Both the position numbers and the translations under genes were made by a program. The notes under the pieces were generated by a model. The model worked only from the letters and a program-made list of their open reading frames with translations, searched no databases and was not told where the DNA came from. A stretch of DNA of 35,906 nt from a virus. Positions 23,762 to 31,253 of this stretch are shown piece by piece; positions within the stretch are counted from its first letter, which is position 1; each line of letters starts with the position of its first letter. Location of the stretch: IMG/VR virus record IMGVR_UViG_3300032242_000118, positions 1 through 35,906 of that record. One strand, written 5' to 3'.

Positions 23762-24438
23762 AACAAAAATCCTTGTGCTGGTTGTAATTCCCATTTTCGG
23801 GGGGGGGGGTTGGTTGCATCAATTCTTTTTGCCATACAACCAGCACACTGCAAGTTTCCAGAATGGTTGACAGCAACGTTGGTGGAATCGGCGCTTGCTA
23901 ACGGCCATGGGCCTTCTGACTGCCCTAACATTCTCATGCCGTGAACCCAAGGTACAGACCCGAACGTGATGGTAAGTTGGTTGAATGCTTCATCCATTCT
24001 TGCGGTCCATTTCTGCGTTCCAATCTGCCAGTATTCACCAGCTGACCCAAAACACACTCGGCCCCACTGATCGCAAAGTTCAAGAAGGTAGTCAATAGAA
24101 AGTCCAAGATGCCAAACTGGTATCCCAAACTCTTTACGAAACGGCCAAGAGGCGACCATCTCGCGTTGCTGTTCAACCGTGCCATCAATCACATCAGGCA
24201 CCACACCCCAATGTGGATGGCGCAAGATTGGCTCAACCCATTCGTAAAACCCATCGCGGTCAAACTGCAAACCACGGGTCTTTGCGCTGAATGCTCCGTT
24301 GTCCAACATCAGTGATTGACCCAAACGAAGGCAACGCTGCAACTGATCTGGTCTGGCGTAACTGACGCAAAAATGCTTGCCTCCCATCGTTTCTATGGCT
24401 CGATTAGGGGTGATGGGCGTTCCATGATAGTGAATCAT
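23758..24438 (-). CDS. TGT/DpdA-like TIM-barrel protein (tentative)
   Basis: The 226-residue protein belongs to a phage family that starts YHGTPITP and carries LDNGAFS (residues 45-51), VVPDVIDG (79-86), PVWH (107-110), CFGSAGEYWQIG (129-140), WVHGMRMLG (164-172) and ASADSTNVA (181-189). The order of the Asp/Gly motifs resembles tRNA-guanine transglycosylases and their phage relative DpdA, which exchanges guanine for a 7-deazaguanine in DNA; D46 and D184 would be the catalytic candidates. No preQ0 synthesis gene was seen, so substrate would have to come from the host. The assignment is by motif likeness only. An 11-C tract lies near the 3' end. ATG 24438 overlaps the helicase stop (TGATG). 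Confidence 0.5.
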   Translation of the reverse strand: MIHYHGTPITPNRAIETMGGKHFCVSYARPDQLQRCLRLGQSLMLDNGAFSAKTRGLQFDRDGFYEWVEPILRHPHWGVVPDVIDGTVEQQREMVASWPFRKEFGIPVWHLGLSIDYLLELCDQWGRVCFGSAGEYWQIGTQKWTARMDEAFNQLTITFGSVPWVHGMRMLGQSEGPWPLASADSTNVAVNHSGNLQCAGCMAKRIDATNPPPRKWELQPAQGFLL

Positions 24439-26039
24439 CACCAAGTCCGTTTCACAACTCTGAAGAATTTTCCATCGCGTTTGTACTCAATGGATACTGG
24501 GGGAAACCCTTGGTTCATCTGTGCCGCCACATAATCAATCGCGTCCGAATCTGTAACTTCGTTGATCTGGTTCAACACTGACTGCGCTTTGTTGGCGATG
24601 TAATACAACGTACCCAACGCCTTCTCTCCGGCAAACCCGGCGTGCAGCAGCGGCAGATACTCAGTAATCGGTTGGTCGCTCAAACCACCGTAGTACGTCA
24701 CAGACACCATCAACTTCCCGCTAGCCTGGCTAACGTGACGCCGCCACGACCACTCGCTGACCGCCATTTCGGTCCCTTGGTCGCCCATGATGTCATCTTG
24801 CTGTAGCCTCAACTTCTTAGGCTCAACAGCGGGAAAATCCGTCCCGCAGGCGGGGCATACGCGCACCGCTAACGCACAAATCTCATTGCAGTTGCTGCAA
24901 ACTTTGACCGGCGCAACACCGTCGCCTGTGCCACCTTTTCTGGGTGGCTGGACGTTAGTAATTGGCCCATGCGTTGCCACCACCTTGGCAAAGTCCAACA
25001 CCATGCAGTGATCGGTGTGGCTCTTAGGGCGCATCCCTCGGCCTGCCATCTGTAGGTACAACCCAGGCGACATCGTTGGGCGCAGCATAGCGATCAGATC
25101 AATGTCGGGGTAGTCAAACCCCGTGGTCAGCACGTTGGCGTTCGTCAGCGCCCGAATCTTGCCGGCCTTGAAATCATTGATGATTGCTTCGCGTTCTTTC
25201 TTTGGCGTGTCGCCGGTCACGCACTTGGCCGGAACACCCCAATAGTTGAGGATCTCGCAGACGTTTTCCGCGTGCGATACCCCGGTACAAAAGAACAACC
25301 AGTGCTGCCGTTCTTCAGCCAGCGCAATCACTTCTGACACCACGCGCACATTCTGGTCTTTGGTATTGACCGCCTTCTGCAACTCGCCTTCCACAAACTC
25401 ACCACCGCGCTTGGCAACGCCAGTCGTATCCAGTTTGGTTGTCGTGACTTTGGAACGCAGCGGGGCAAGATGCTTTTTGAAGATCAACTCTTCAACCGTC
25501 ACCGGCTCAATCAAAGCGTTAAAGATCGCCGGCTCATCCGTGATCATGCCGTGGCCCAAACGATATGGCGTGGCGGTCAGGCCCACGACCCGAAGGTGCG
25601 GGTTGATACGCTTGAGTTGACCCAACAAGTTGCGGTAGCCTCCCGCATCCTTATGGTTTACTAGGTGGCACTCATCAATGATCACTAGATCAATGTGATC
25701 AATCTGCGCTGCCTTGTTGCGCACTGACTGTATTCCGGCAAACGTAATAGGCTGGTGCAACTCACGCCGGCCTATGCCAGCGCTGTAAATCCCAAGCGGT
25801 GCGTCCGGCCAATGTGTGTACATCTTCTCGGCGTTTTGCTCAATCAATTCCTTTACATGGGTCAACATCAAAACCCGCGTTTCCGGCCACTTCGTGATTG
25901 CATCCTTGCAAAGCGCAGCAACAATGTGGCTTTTGCCTGAGCCGGTTGGCAACACCAAGCATGGGTTGCCTTCGTATCCGGCAAGAAACCAGTTGTAAAG
26001 GTCGTCTATGGCCCGCTGCTGGTAGTCACGCAGGATCAT
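24438..26039 (-). CDS. SF2 DEAD/DEAH-type helicase with zinc ribbon
   Basis: The 533-residue protein has motif I PTGSGKS (31-37), motif II DECH (122-125), motif III TAT (155-157) and motif VI QMAGRGMR (330-337), which define an ATP-driven superfamily 2 helicase. After the motor, four Cys (C381, C384, C395, C398) form a zinc ribbon. The last 110 residues hold a further domain ending EYKRDGKFFRVVK. It probably unwinds DNA in replication or recombination together with the nucleases in the same operon. The start overlaps the Cas4-like nuclease stop (ATGA). Confidence 0.93.
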   Translation of the reverse strand: MILRDYQQRAIDDLYNWFLAGYEGNPCLVLPTGSGKSHIVAALCKDAITKWPETRVLMLTHVKELIEQNAEKMYTHWPDAPLGIYSAGIGRRELHQPITFAGIQSVRNKAAQIDHIDLVIIDECHLVNHKDAGGYRNLLGQLKRINPHLRVVGLTATPYRLGHGMITDEPAIFNALIEPVTVEELIFKKHLAPLRSKVTTTKLDTTGVAKRGGEFVEGELQKAVNTKDQNVRVVSEVIALAEERQHWLFFCTGVSHAENVCEILNYWGVPAKCVTGDTPKKEREAIINDFKAGKIRALTNANVLTTGFDYPDIDLIAMLRPTMSPGLYLQMAGRGMRPKSHTDHCMVLDFAKVVATHGPITNVQPPRKGGTGDGVAPVKVCSNCNEICALAVRVCPACGTDFPAVEPKKLRLQQDDIMGDQGTEMAVSEWSWRRHVSQASGKLMVSVTYYGGLSDQPITEYLPLLHAGFAGEKALGTLYYIANKAQSVLNQINEVTDSDAIDYVAAQMNQGFPPVSIEYKRDGKFFRVVKRTW

Positions 26040-27061
26040 CCCGTCACCCGTCCATCAAACGTCTTACGAAACTCAATCATTCCTTCGTCAGCCTCAGCAC
26101 AGGCTTCGGCGTTAGCAACCAACTCCTTAGACCCAAACACCCCATCGCCTGGCTCACCGTTGACCACGTCTTTGCCCTTGATGACGTAGATGGTCTGCCA
26201 CTGGTCGCCGGCCTCCTTGCGCTGCCACGGCACCATGTCAGGGTGCAAGACATGACTGTCGCAACCCTCACGCTGCCATTCCACGGGGATCTCATTACCG
26301 GCGTGGCGCTCGCAGATCCACTTTGAGTCTTCCGTAGCCGTGCTATGAGCGCAGGTGCGGCAGTTGACCTCTTTGGTCAAACGGTCACCGTGGCAAAACT
26401 CATGCGCGGGACACCACTTACACTGATACCAGCTAGGATCAACGCTCAGTGGTTCTGGCATACGGTCTGACAATGCGATTCGCTTACCACGGGCTATGGC
26501 GTTTTCGGCAACGCCTTTGTCGTACTCAACTCGCTCAGTGTAGATGCGGTCGTCATCTTTGCAGATAGCAACATACAGAGCGCGATCAATACCAGTGCCA
26601 TGCATATAAGACTGCATTTGCACAAAGTGATCAAATTTTGCGCGCTCCACACCTTTGTCTTCAACCTGTTCAAACGATTTTTTGTTGTGGGTTTTGTACT
26701 CACAAACGTGTTTCTTTGATGGCGCTCCCGGCACCCCAGAGATTGCGATGTCATCTATGCTCCCGCTGATATGGCAACCAAAGTCCACGCGTTCTTGCGC
26801 TACCCCTGGCTTGAACTGGACGCCGATTGCTTGCAAGTCCGACTTGATCGTGGCCTCTTCGTTTTGACCACGCCGGAATATCCGAAGGGTGCGGCCTTCA
26901 AACTTAGATGCCACCGCCCAACGGAACGACAGCCACAACCAGCGATCACAACTGTGACCAAGCTGGCTGGCACCCAAGTGGCCCCTAGGCTTATCCGGCT
27001 TTGACGTATGGTATTGGTCAATCTGTTCGGCAATGCTATATTGGGCGTCAGGAATTTTCAC
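26036..27061 (-). CDS. Cas4/RecB-like PD-(D/E)XK exonuclease with probable Fe-S cluster
   Basis: The 341-residue protein has LGASQLGHSCDR (30-40), an acidic NEE motif (67-69), GSIDDI (D103/D104), the catalytic EYK (E121, K123) and a Q motif, FVQMQSYMHG (147-155). A lone Cys (C38) plus C214, C217 and C223 match the four-Cys Fe-S staple of Cas4 and AddB nucleases; three more Cys (C234, C237, C250) may bind zinc. It would resect DNA ends to give single strands for annealing by the Sak4-like protein. GTG 27061 is chosen because GGAG lies 7 nt upstream; upstream codons fall in a hairpin. Confidence 0.88.
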   Translation of the reverse strand: MKIPDAQYSIAEQIDQYHTSKPDKPRGHLGASQLGHSCDRWLWLSFRWAVASKFEGRTLRIFRRGQNEEATIKSDLQAIGVQFKPGVAQERVDFGCHISGSIDDIAISGVPGAPSKKHVCEYKTHNKKSFEQVEDKGVERAKFDHFVQMQSYMHGTGIDRALYVAICKDDDRIYTERVEYDKGVAENAIARGKRIALSDRMPEPLSVDPSWYQCKWCPAHEFCHGDRLTKEVNCRTCAHSTATEDSKWICERHAGNEIPVEWQREGCDSHVLHPDMVPWQRKEAGDQWQTIYVIKGKDVVNGEPGDGVFGSKELVANAEACAEADEGMIEFRKTFDGRVTG

Positions 27062-27091
27062 GTGCTGTCTCCTCTCCTCGGTTTGACATTT

Positions 27092-27118
27092 GCCCGGCGC
27101 AATGCCGGGCATTTTTTT
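27092..27118 (+). terminator. Intrinsic terminator facing rightward, against the surrounding operon
   Basis: A perfect 7-bp stem (27092-27098 GCCCGGC with 27104-27110 GCCGGGC) closes a 5-nt loop and is followed by A and seven T. The T tract is on the + strand, while all neighbouring genes are on the - strand. On the - strand the stem lacks a T tract and may act only as an RNA hairpin just before the GTG start of the nuclease gene. Confidence 0.75.
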
Positions 27119-27124
27119 GCCTGT

Positions 27125-27598
27125 TTACTTCTTAATCCAAGGCGGCGAAGCCTTGGCGTTGGTGGCGGCAGCGGCAGGTTTAGGTGCAGGCGCAGACCCG
27201 CCATGCGTTGCGCGGAACGCCTTCACTTCGTTGCTGTTGCCGTACTGCTCGGAGATTCGGATGTCCAACTTAATCGACAGGTTGCCGCCGATCATCTGGT
27301 CCGTGTCTTTCAGCGACGTCAGGCCAATCGCCCGCATAATCTCGCCCAACTGCTGCCGGCCAATCTCCTCGGCCTTCGGGTTTGGGTTGCGCACATTCAG
27401 GTTGCCAAACACAACGCGCCCCTGATGCGTTGGGCCGTTGATGTCGTAGCGCACCTTGATGTATTTGCCAGTACCCATCTTCGTCGCCATGATCTCAGCG
27501 TTGCTAATCGTTGCGTCATACCAGCCAGCAGGCAGGGGCTCAAAGTTGCGATCCGATACGGGGAGCGCGGCAACGTCAAAAGTTTCATCTAACAGCAT
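27125..27598 (-). CDS. DUF669 family, single-strand-DNA-binding-like protein
   Basis: The 157-residue protein carries the DUF669 pattern PLPAGWYDATISNAEIMATK, GTGKYIKVRYDI, GRVVFGNLNVRNPNPKAEEI and IGRQQLGEIMRAIGL. Family members act like single-strand DNA-binding proteins in phage recombination. The last 30 residues are a flexible Ala/Pro/Lys tail ending PPWIKK, similar to tails that contact partners. It is next to the Sak4-like gene with one gene between, a known pairing because Sak4 works with SSB. AAGGAAAG lies 6 nt upstream of the ATG. Confidence 0.87.
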   Translation of the reverse strand: MLLDETFDVAALPVSDRNFEPLPAGWYDATISNAEIMATKMGTGKYIKVRYDINGPTHQGRVVFGNLNVRNPNPKAEEIGRQQLGEIMRAIGLTSLKDTDQMIGGNLSIKLDIRISEQYGNSNEVKAFRATHGGSAPAPKPAAAATNAKASPPWIKK

Positions 27599-27599
27599 T

Positions 27600-28010
27600 T
27601 CAATCTTTCCTTGTGATTGTGAACGAGGGACGCCCAGCCTTGGCGGTGATCGCCTTGGACAAAGGTTTGGTTATTGACTGGTCTGCGGATTTCCAGGCAG
27701 TCATGTTGATTTCAGGTTTCCAGCGAAAGAGCGCAGAGATCTGTGTCTCTAAACCTTCTTCGTCAGCGATAGCAATCAGTTTCTCTGCGTTGACCGTCCG
27801 GTTGATCCGGCCTTCGATCTTGATTGCATAAGGCGAACCTACGGCAGTCACGTTCTCGGTACCTTCAAACGTTTCGGGAAAATTCAACCGGCAGGCAATT
27901 TGATCTTCAATCTCGCGGCGTTTCTCAACGACGATCTTCTCGGTTTCCTTGTAAACGATCCACCGGTCAGCCAAATCGTCTATAGTCACGTCATCAAATA
28001 TTGAGGTCAT
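27600..28010 (-). CDS. Phage recombination-module protein, DUF7173-like (tentative)
   Basis: The 136-residue protein has a helical N terminus (DDLADRWIVYKETEKIVVEK, then RREIEDQI) and then a beta-rich region (YAIKIEGRINRTVNAEKL). The end has paired Lys positions (RWKPEINMTAWKSAD; ITAKAGRPSFTITRK). I recall this layout in small phage proteins beside AAA ATPase and DUF669 genes, sometimes as DUF7173. Function unknown. ATG 28010 overlaps the Sak4-like stop (ATGA); the longer frame to 28061 lies inside that gene. Confidence 0.65.
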   Translation of the reverse strand: MTSIFDDVTIDDLADRWIVYKETEKIVVEKRREIEDQIACRLNFPETFEGTENVTAVGSPYAIKIEGRINRTVNAEKLIAIADEEGLETQISALFRWKPEINMTAWKSADQSITKPLSKAITAKAGRPSFTITRKD

Positions 28011-28684
28011 GCTGCACCTCCAATCTTCTTGATAATCTCGCCAAGGTCCGCGTCTTCCCAAACTTCCAGTTTCCCAGAACGGTCTTTAGCCAGCCACAGA
28101 CCATCACCGTCAGTTAGCAGTGCGCGGCGGGTGTTGCCGTCGGAATCCTTCTCAACCCGCAGGGCAAGCACTTCATCAAAGAAGTATGGCAACGACTGAC
28201 CGGTCTTGTTACCGGGCATTGATGGCGCATAAAGCACTCGGCCCATCTCATCTTGAGATTTTTCCAGCTTCGCACTCATGTAAACGTGTTTGCCGGGCAG
28301 GTCGCGGAAGCCACGGATAATGTCTGCCATCTGCTCTTGCATGGCACCGTAAGCTGCGCGGGGATCCTTGTTGACCTTCTTCTCAGTGTTGAGCACTACC
28401 TCGGCGATCTCGCTGATACTGTCCAGCGCCACCGATTGGAACTCCTTTGCTTCGGCGCTACCGTTCAACCACTTGTACGCCTCCCTAAGATCATCCATGC
28501 TAGTGATCTCAATGAAGGGCAGGTTGGTATCGGCAATTGATAGCAACCCGCCTTCGGCGCTCAAAATGACTGGCGTGGGCAGCGTTGGGATCAAGCTGGT
28601 CTTGCCCGCACCTGCCTGACCGTAAACCAGCAATTTCACCGCCTGCGCGGTGGCTTCTTTGGTTCGTTTAAGTTGAATTGCCAT
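28007..28684 (-). CDS. Sak4-like RecA-core ATPase, single-strand annealing protein
   Basis: The 225-residue protein is a single RecA-like core of the AAA_24 type. It has Walker A GQAGAGKTS (22-30) and Walker B SVALDS (D88), then a helical segment with RAAYGAMQEQMADIIRGFRD. The length and the lack of extra domains fit Sak4, which anneals single strands together with an SSB. ATG 28684 is preceded by GGGAGG at 6 nt and overlaps the stop of a 36-residue gene (TGATG). The longer frame to 28717 only translates that small gene's end in another frame. Confidence 0.88.
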   Translation of the reverse strand: MAIQLKRTKEATAQAVKLLVYGQAGAGKTSLIPTLPTPVILSAEGGLLSIADTNLPFIEITSMDDLREAYKWLNGSAEAKEFQSVALDSISEIAEVVLNTEKKVNKDPRAAYGAMQEQMADIIRGFRDLPGKHVYMSAKLEKSQDEMGRVLYAPSMPGNKTGQSLPYFFDEVLALRVEKDSDGNTRRALLTDGDGLWLAKDRSGKLEVWEDADLGEIIKKIGGAA

Positions 28685-28794
28685 CAGATGCCTCCCGACA
28701 GGCCGTAGAACAAACAAGCGCCAGCGGCAACGCCAATCAGCAGCGACACAATCGCAGTGACCCAGAGCGGGTCTTGGTAGTCTTTGTCTTCCAT
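28684..28794 (-). CDS. 36-residue single-span membrane protein
   Basis: The product begins MEDKDYQDPLWVTAIVSLLI and ends GLSGGI: an acidic N terminus and one membrane span. A strong ribosome site (AAGGAG, 6 nt) precedes the ATG, and the stop overlaps the Sak4-like start (TGATG), which together support a real gene. It is expressed with recombination genes; its purpose is unknown. A membrane role early in infection, for example in superinfection exclusion, is only a guess. Confidence 0.65.
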   Translation of the reverse strand: MEDKDYQDPLWVTAIVSLLIGVAAGACLFYGLSGGI

Positions 28795-28809
28795 CTCTAA
28801 CTCCTTGGT

Positions 28810-28825
28810 GGGGGCCGAGGCCCCC
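28810..28825 (-). other. G/C-rich hairpin upstream of the 36-residue gene
   Basis: GGGGGCC and GGCCCCC flank a 2-nt centre and would form a stem of five or more G-C pairs in RNA. It lies between the first gene of the leftward operon and the ribosome site of the second. It has no T tract on the - strand, so an mRNA-stability or translation-control role is more likely than termination. Confidence 0.5.
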
Positions 28826-28846
28826 GGTTCGGTTTACTCAGGCTTT

Positions 28847-29113
28847 TCAAATCATTTCGTACTTGGCGATGAGAACTTTCAACTTGCGAACGTCCTGCAT
28901 TGCAAGGCGTTCCTCGGCTGCACCATATTCACCGTTAAGTTCATCGTTGTTGATGTGGCCGCTCTCGAAATACGTTGACAGAACGTACTTGGCTTCATTG
29001 ACGATTTCGTAATCTGTGTAATCCTCAATCTCCTTGCCATCGTCATCGCTGATGTTCAAGAGTGTCTGGTGCAACTGACGAATCTTGAATGCTGCTTTTA
29101 TGATTGCTCTCAT
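28847..29113 (-). CDS. First gene of the leftward operon, acidic, unknown
   Basis: The 88-residue protein is helical, with a basic N terminus (MRAIIKAAFKIRQLHQTLLN), an acidic centre (DDDGKEIEDYTDYEIVNEAK) and a C-terminal helix. ATG 29113 has GAGGTG 6 nt upstream; an upstream extension to 29149 would run toward the promoter and is unlikely. As the first product from the leftward promoter it may take over host functions or block a host defence, but no motif shows this. Confidence 0.7.
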   Translation of the reverse strand: MRAIIKAAFKIRQLHQTLLNISDDDGKEIEDYTDYEIVNEAKYVLSTYFESGHINNDELNGEYGAAEERLAMQDVRKLKVLIAKYEMI

Positions 29114-29169
29114 CTCGGTCACCTCTGTGTTGCTGCACCGTCTGGCCATCAGTTCGTGCAGTTGTTGCT

Positions 29170-29198
29170 ACTTTACCCGTTTCACTTTAGAGTGTCAA
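29170..29198 (-). promoter_or_regulatory. Leftward early promoter (TTGACA, 17 bp, TAAAGT)
   Basis: On the - strand the -35 box TTGACA (29198-29193) is a perfect consensus, the spacer is 17 bp and the -10 box TAAAGT (29175-29170) matches four of six positions. Transcription would start near 29163, about 50 nt before the first leftward gene. It drives the recombination/helicase operon. Confidence 0.8.
29183..29194. promoter_or_regulatory. Candidate operator, palindrome CACTTTAGAGTG
   Basis: A 12-bp imperfect palindrome (five of six pairs match) fills most of the spacer of the leftward promoter and touches its -35 box. It lies 34 bp upstream of the cro-like gene. Binding here would block the leftward promoter, so it is the best candidate site for the Cro-like protein. 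A similar 13-bp palindrome occurs at 31328-31340. Confidence 0.55.
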
Positions 29199-29227
29199 CA
29201 GAAAGTTTCAACCGGAGTGGAAAAAAA

Positions 29228-29401
29228 GTGACAACAGAGGAAGCGATCCAGCATTTTGGTAGCCTCAAGCGGCTAGCAGATGCGCTTGGGGTCTGGCCCC
29301 AGGTGATCTATAGGTGGGGCGAACACCCGCCAATGGCGCGTCAGTACGAGATAGAAGTCAAGACAGAGGGGAAGTTGCGTGCAGACCATGAGCAAGATTG
29401 A
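29228..29401 (+). CDS. cro: Cro-like transcription regulator (P22 Cro type)
   Basis: The 57-residue protein has the P22 Cro layout: EAIQHFGSLKRLADALGVWP then QVIYRWGEHPP, a helix-turn-helix with an early HFG motif, and a short C-terminal YEIEVKTEGKL strand like the EIVTAGAL part of P22 Cro. It would repress early promoters by binding short palindromes. The start is GTG 29228 with GGAG about 10 nt upstream. It faces away from the leftward operon and overlaps the replication gene. No CI-type partner was found. Confidence 0.82.
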   Translation: MTTEEAIQHFGSLKRLADALGVWPQVIYRWGEHPPMARQYEIEVKTEGKLRADHEQD

Positions 29402-31253
29402 AGCAGCGCTGCGATATGCAGAATGGGGCTGGTGCGTCCTGCCCGTAGTACCAAACGGCAAGATCCCGGCCACCGCCCATGGCGTTAACGACGCGACCAA
29501 AGACCCAGAACAGATCAAGCGCTGGTGGGGCCAGAACCCGAACCTAAATATCGGCATTGCTTGCGGTAGCGCCAGCGGGATCGTGGTGTTTGACATCGAC
29601 CCGCGCAACGGCGGGGACCAAAGTTGGGAACGGTGGCTGTCCGATCACGGGCCTCTGCCAGACGGGGCTATGGCGTTGACCGCCGGAGGTGGGCAGCATT
29701 TCTTGGCGTTGCACGCAGATGGCGTCAGATCGTGCAAGTTAGCAGACGGTATTGATCTGCTTTCTGACGGGCGCTATTTCTTGGTGTACCCGTCAACCAT
29801 TGAGGACCGCGCCTACGAATGGGAAGCGTCCAGCGATCCGTTCGATGGCGTAGCACCAGCCAGAATTCCAGAACCTTGGATGCCACACCTTGGGCGTCGC
29901 AAGGTAGTACCGACCACCAGCGGCGATCTGATCCAAGGTAACCGTAACGATGGTTTAACTAGCCTCGCAGGTGCGATGCGTTCGTTTGGCATGACCGAAG
30001 CCGAGATCTTGGCCGCGATCAGTGTAGCTAACGAAACACGCTGCGAGATCCCACTGCCATCTAGCGAGATCAAACAGATCGCAAGATCAGTCGCACGCTA
30101 CGAACCAGAGGGCGATGTGGCGGCTAGTACGGCAATCGGCTCAGAGGCCGCAGAAGCGCTTTTGGCAGAGCCGCCCACATCAGACTACTTCCTGACCCGC
30201 GCAACAAGCTTCTTGGGCCAACCAAGCCCTGTGCCGTGGATTGTGAAGGGGTGGTTGCCTGCATATGCCACAACCATGATGTACGGCGAGTCAGGAGTTG
30301 GCAAAACGTTCGTTGCCTTGGACATGGCCTGCTGCATCGCCAGCGGTATTGACTGGCATGGCATCCGGACCAAACCCGGCATCGTGGTGTATTTGGCAGG
30401 CGAGGGTAACTACGGGATGCGGCAACGCGTGGCTAGCTGGTGCAAAGCAAAGGGTGTCCAGTCTTTGGACAACCTTCTGATCAGCAACAAGGCGCTGGAT
30501 ATGGACGCACCAGGCGCAGCAGCGCAGGTAATCGCGGCAGTGCGGGCGCTGACGTCAGAACCAGTGGCACTGGTCAACATTGATACGTTAAATAATCATA
30601 TGAGCGGCGATGAGAACTCAGCCAAAGACACGCGGGCGATGATCAATGCTTGCAACGTGGTCTCAATGGCTCTCAGTGCCACGACCATGTTGATCCATCA
30701 CCTAGGACACAACAGCGAGGCCAAACAGCGTGCGCGAGGTTCTAGCGCGTGGCGCGGGGCATTGGACGCGAGCATCTTGGTTCACGGTAAAAGCCACGAG
30801 ATCATTGTTAGCTGCACCAAGCAGAAAGACGCGGCAGAACCAGCAGATCGGTTTGGATGCCTGAGTTCAGTGGATCTGGGTTGGCAGGATGAAGATGGGT
30901 TGCCGCTACCTGGTGCCGTGTTCGAGATGTTCCAAGAGGGTGATCTGCGTATTCCTACTCCCAAGGAGGACAAGTTAGCAGAGCACAAGGTCAACTTGGA
31001 GCGGGCCTGGTTTGTTGGCGGTGCAGAGATTGTCAACAACCAGCCGTACATCTCACGCGAGGCGTTTAAGACGTTCCTGCTTGAGCAGGGTGTCAAAACC
31101 ACAGTGGTCGATCAGCACCTAAAGGCTTCAGCCAGATCTGGGATGATCATCAAGGATCTAACGGATGCTCAAATAATAGGCAAACACGATAAAGGGTGGC
31201 TGGTTAAAGATACAGTGTTGGCGTCTAAACTCATTCTAAAAGTTAGTCCGTAA
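29379..31253 (+). CDS. Primase-polymerase and RepA-like helicase fusion, replication protein
   Basis: The 624-residue protein has an N-terminal prim-pol domain: the catalytic FDID acidic motif (71-74), TAGGGQHFLAL (101-111) and DGRYFLVYPS (130-139). A helical primase C-terminal region (about 185-240) follows. The second half is a RecA-fold helicase with Walker A GESGVGKT (303-310) and a Walker B strand VALVNIDTL. A C-terminal winged-helix-like tail (about 540-615) could bind the origin. It would both prime and unwind phage DNA. GTG 29379 has GAGGGG in range; ATG 29388 is an alternative. It overlaps cro by 23 nt. Iteron-like repeats begin at its stop codon. Confidence 0.9.
   Translation: MQTMSKIEAALRYAEWGWCVLPVVPNGKIPATAHGVNDATKDPEQIKRWWGQNPNLNIGIACGSASGIVVFDIDPRNGGDQSWERWLSDHGPLPDGAMALTAGGGQHFLALHADGVRSCKLADGIDLLSDGRYFLVYPSTIEDRAYEWEASSDPFDGVAPARIPEPWMPHLGRRKVVPTTSGDLIQGNRNDGLTSLAGAMRSFGMTEAEILAAISVANETRCEIPLPSSEIKQIARSVARYEPEGDVAASTAIGSEAAEALLAEPPTSDYFLTRATSFLGQPSPVPWIVKGWLPAYATTMMYGESGVGKTFVALDMACCIASGIDWHGIRTKPGIVVYLAGEGNYGMRQRVASWCKAKGVQSLDNLLISNKALDMDAPGAAAQVIAAVRALTSEPVALVNIDTLNNHMSGDENSAKDTRAMINACNVVSMALSATTMLIHHLGHNSEAKQRARGSSAWRGALDASILVHGKSHEIIVSCTKQKDAAEPADRFGCLSSVDLGWQDEDGLPLPGAVFEMFQEGDLRIPTPKEDKLAEHKVNLERAWFVGGAEIVNNQPYISREAFKTFLLEQGVKTTVVDQHLKASARSGMIIKDLTDAQIIGKHDKGWLVKDTVLASKLILKVSP

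Noticed and set aside
23685-23876. 63-codon - strand open frame through the C tract
   Set aside because: It overlaps two coupled genes out of frame; it is only of interest as the product of a slip on the 11-C tract.
29162-29191. Rightward promoter for cro (TTGTTG, 18 bp, TTTAGA)
   Set aside because: Both boxes match only three of six positions; cro must have a promoter nearby, but this match is too weak to list.
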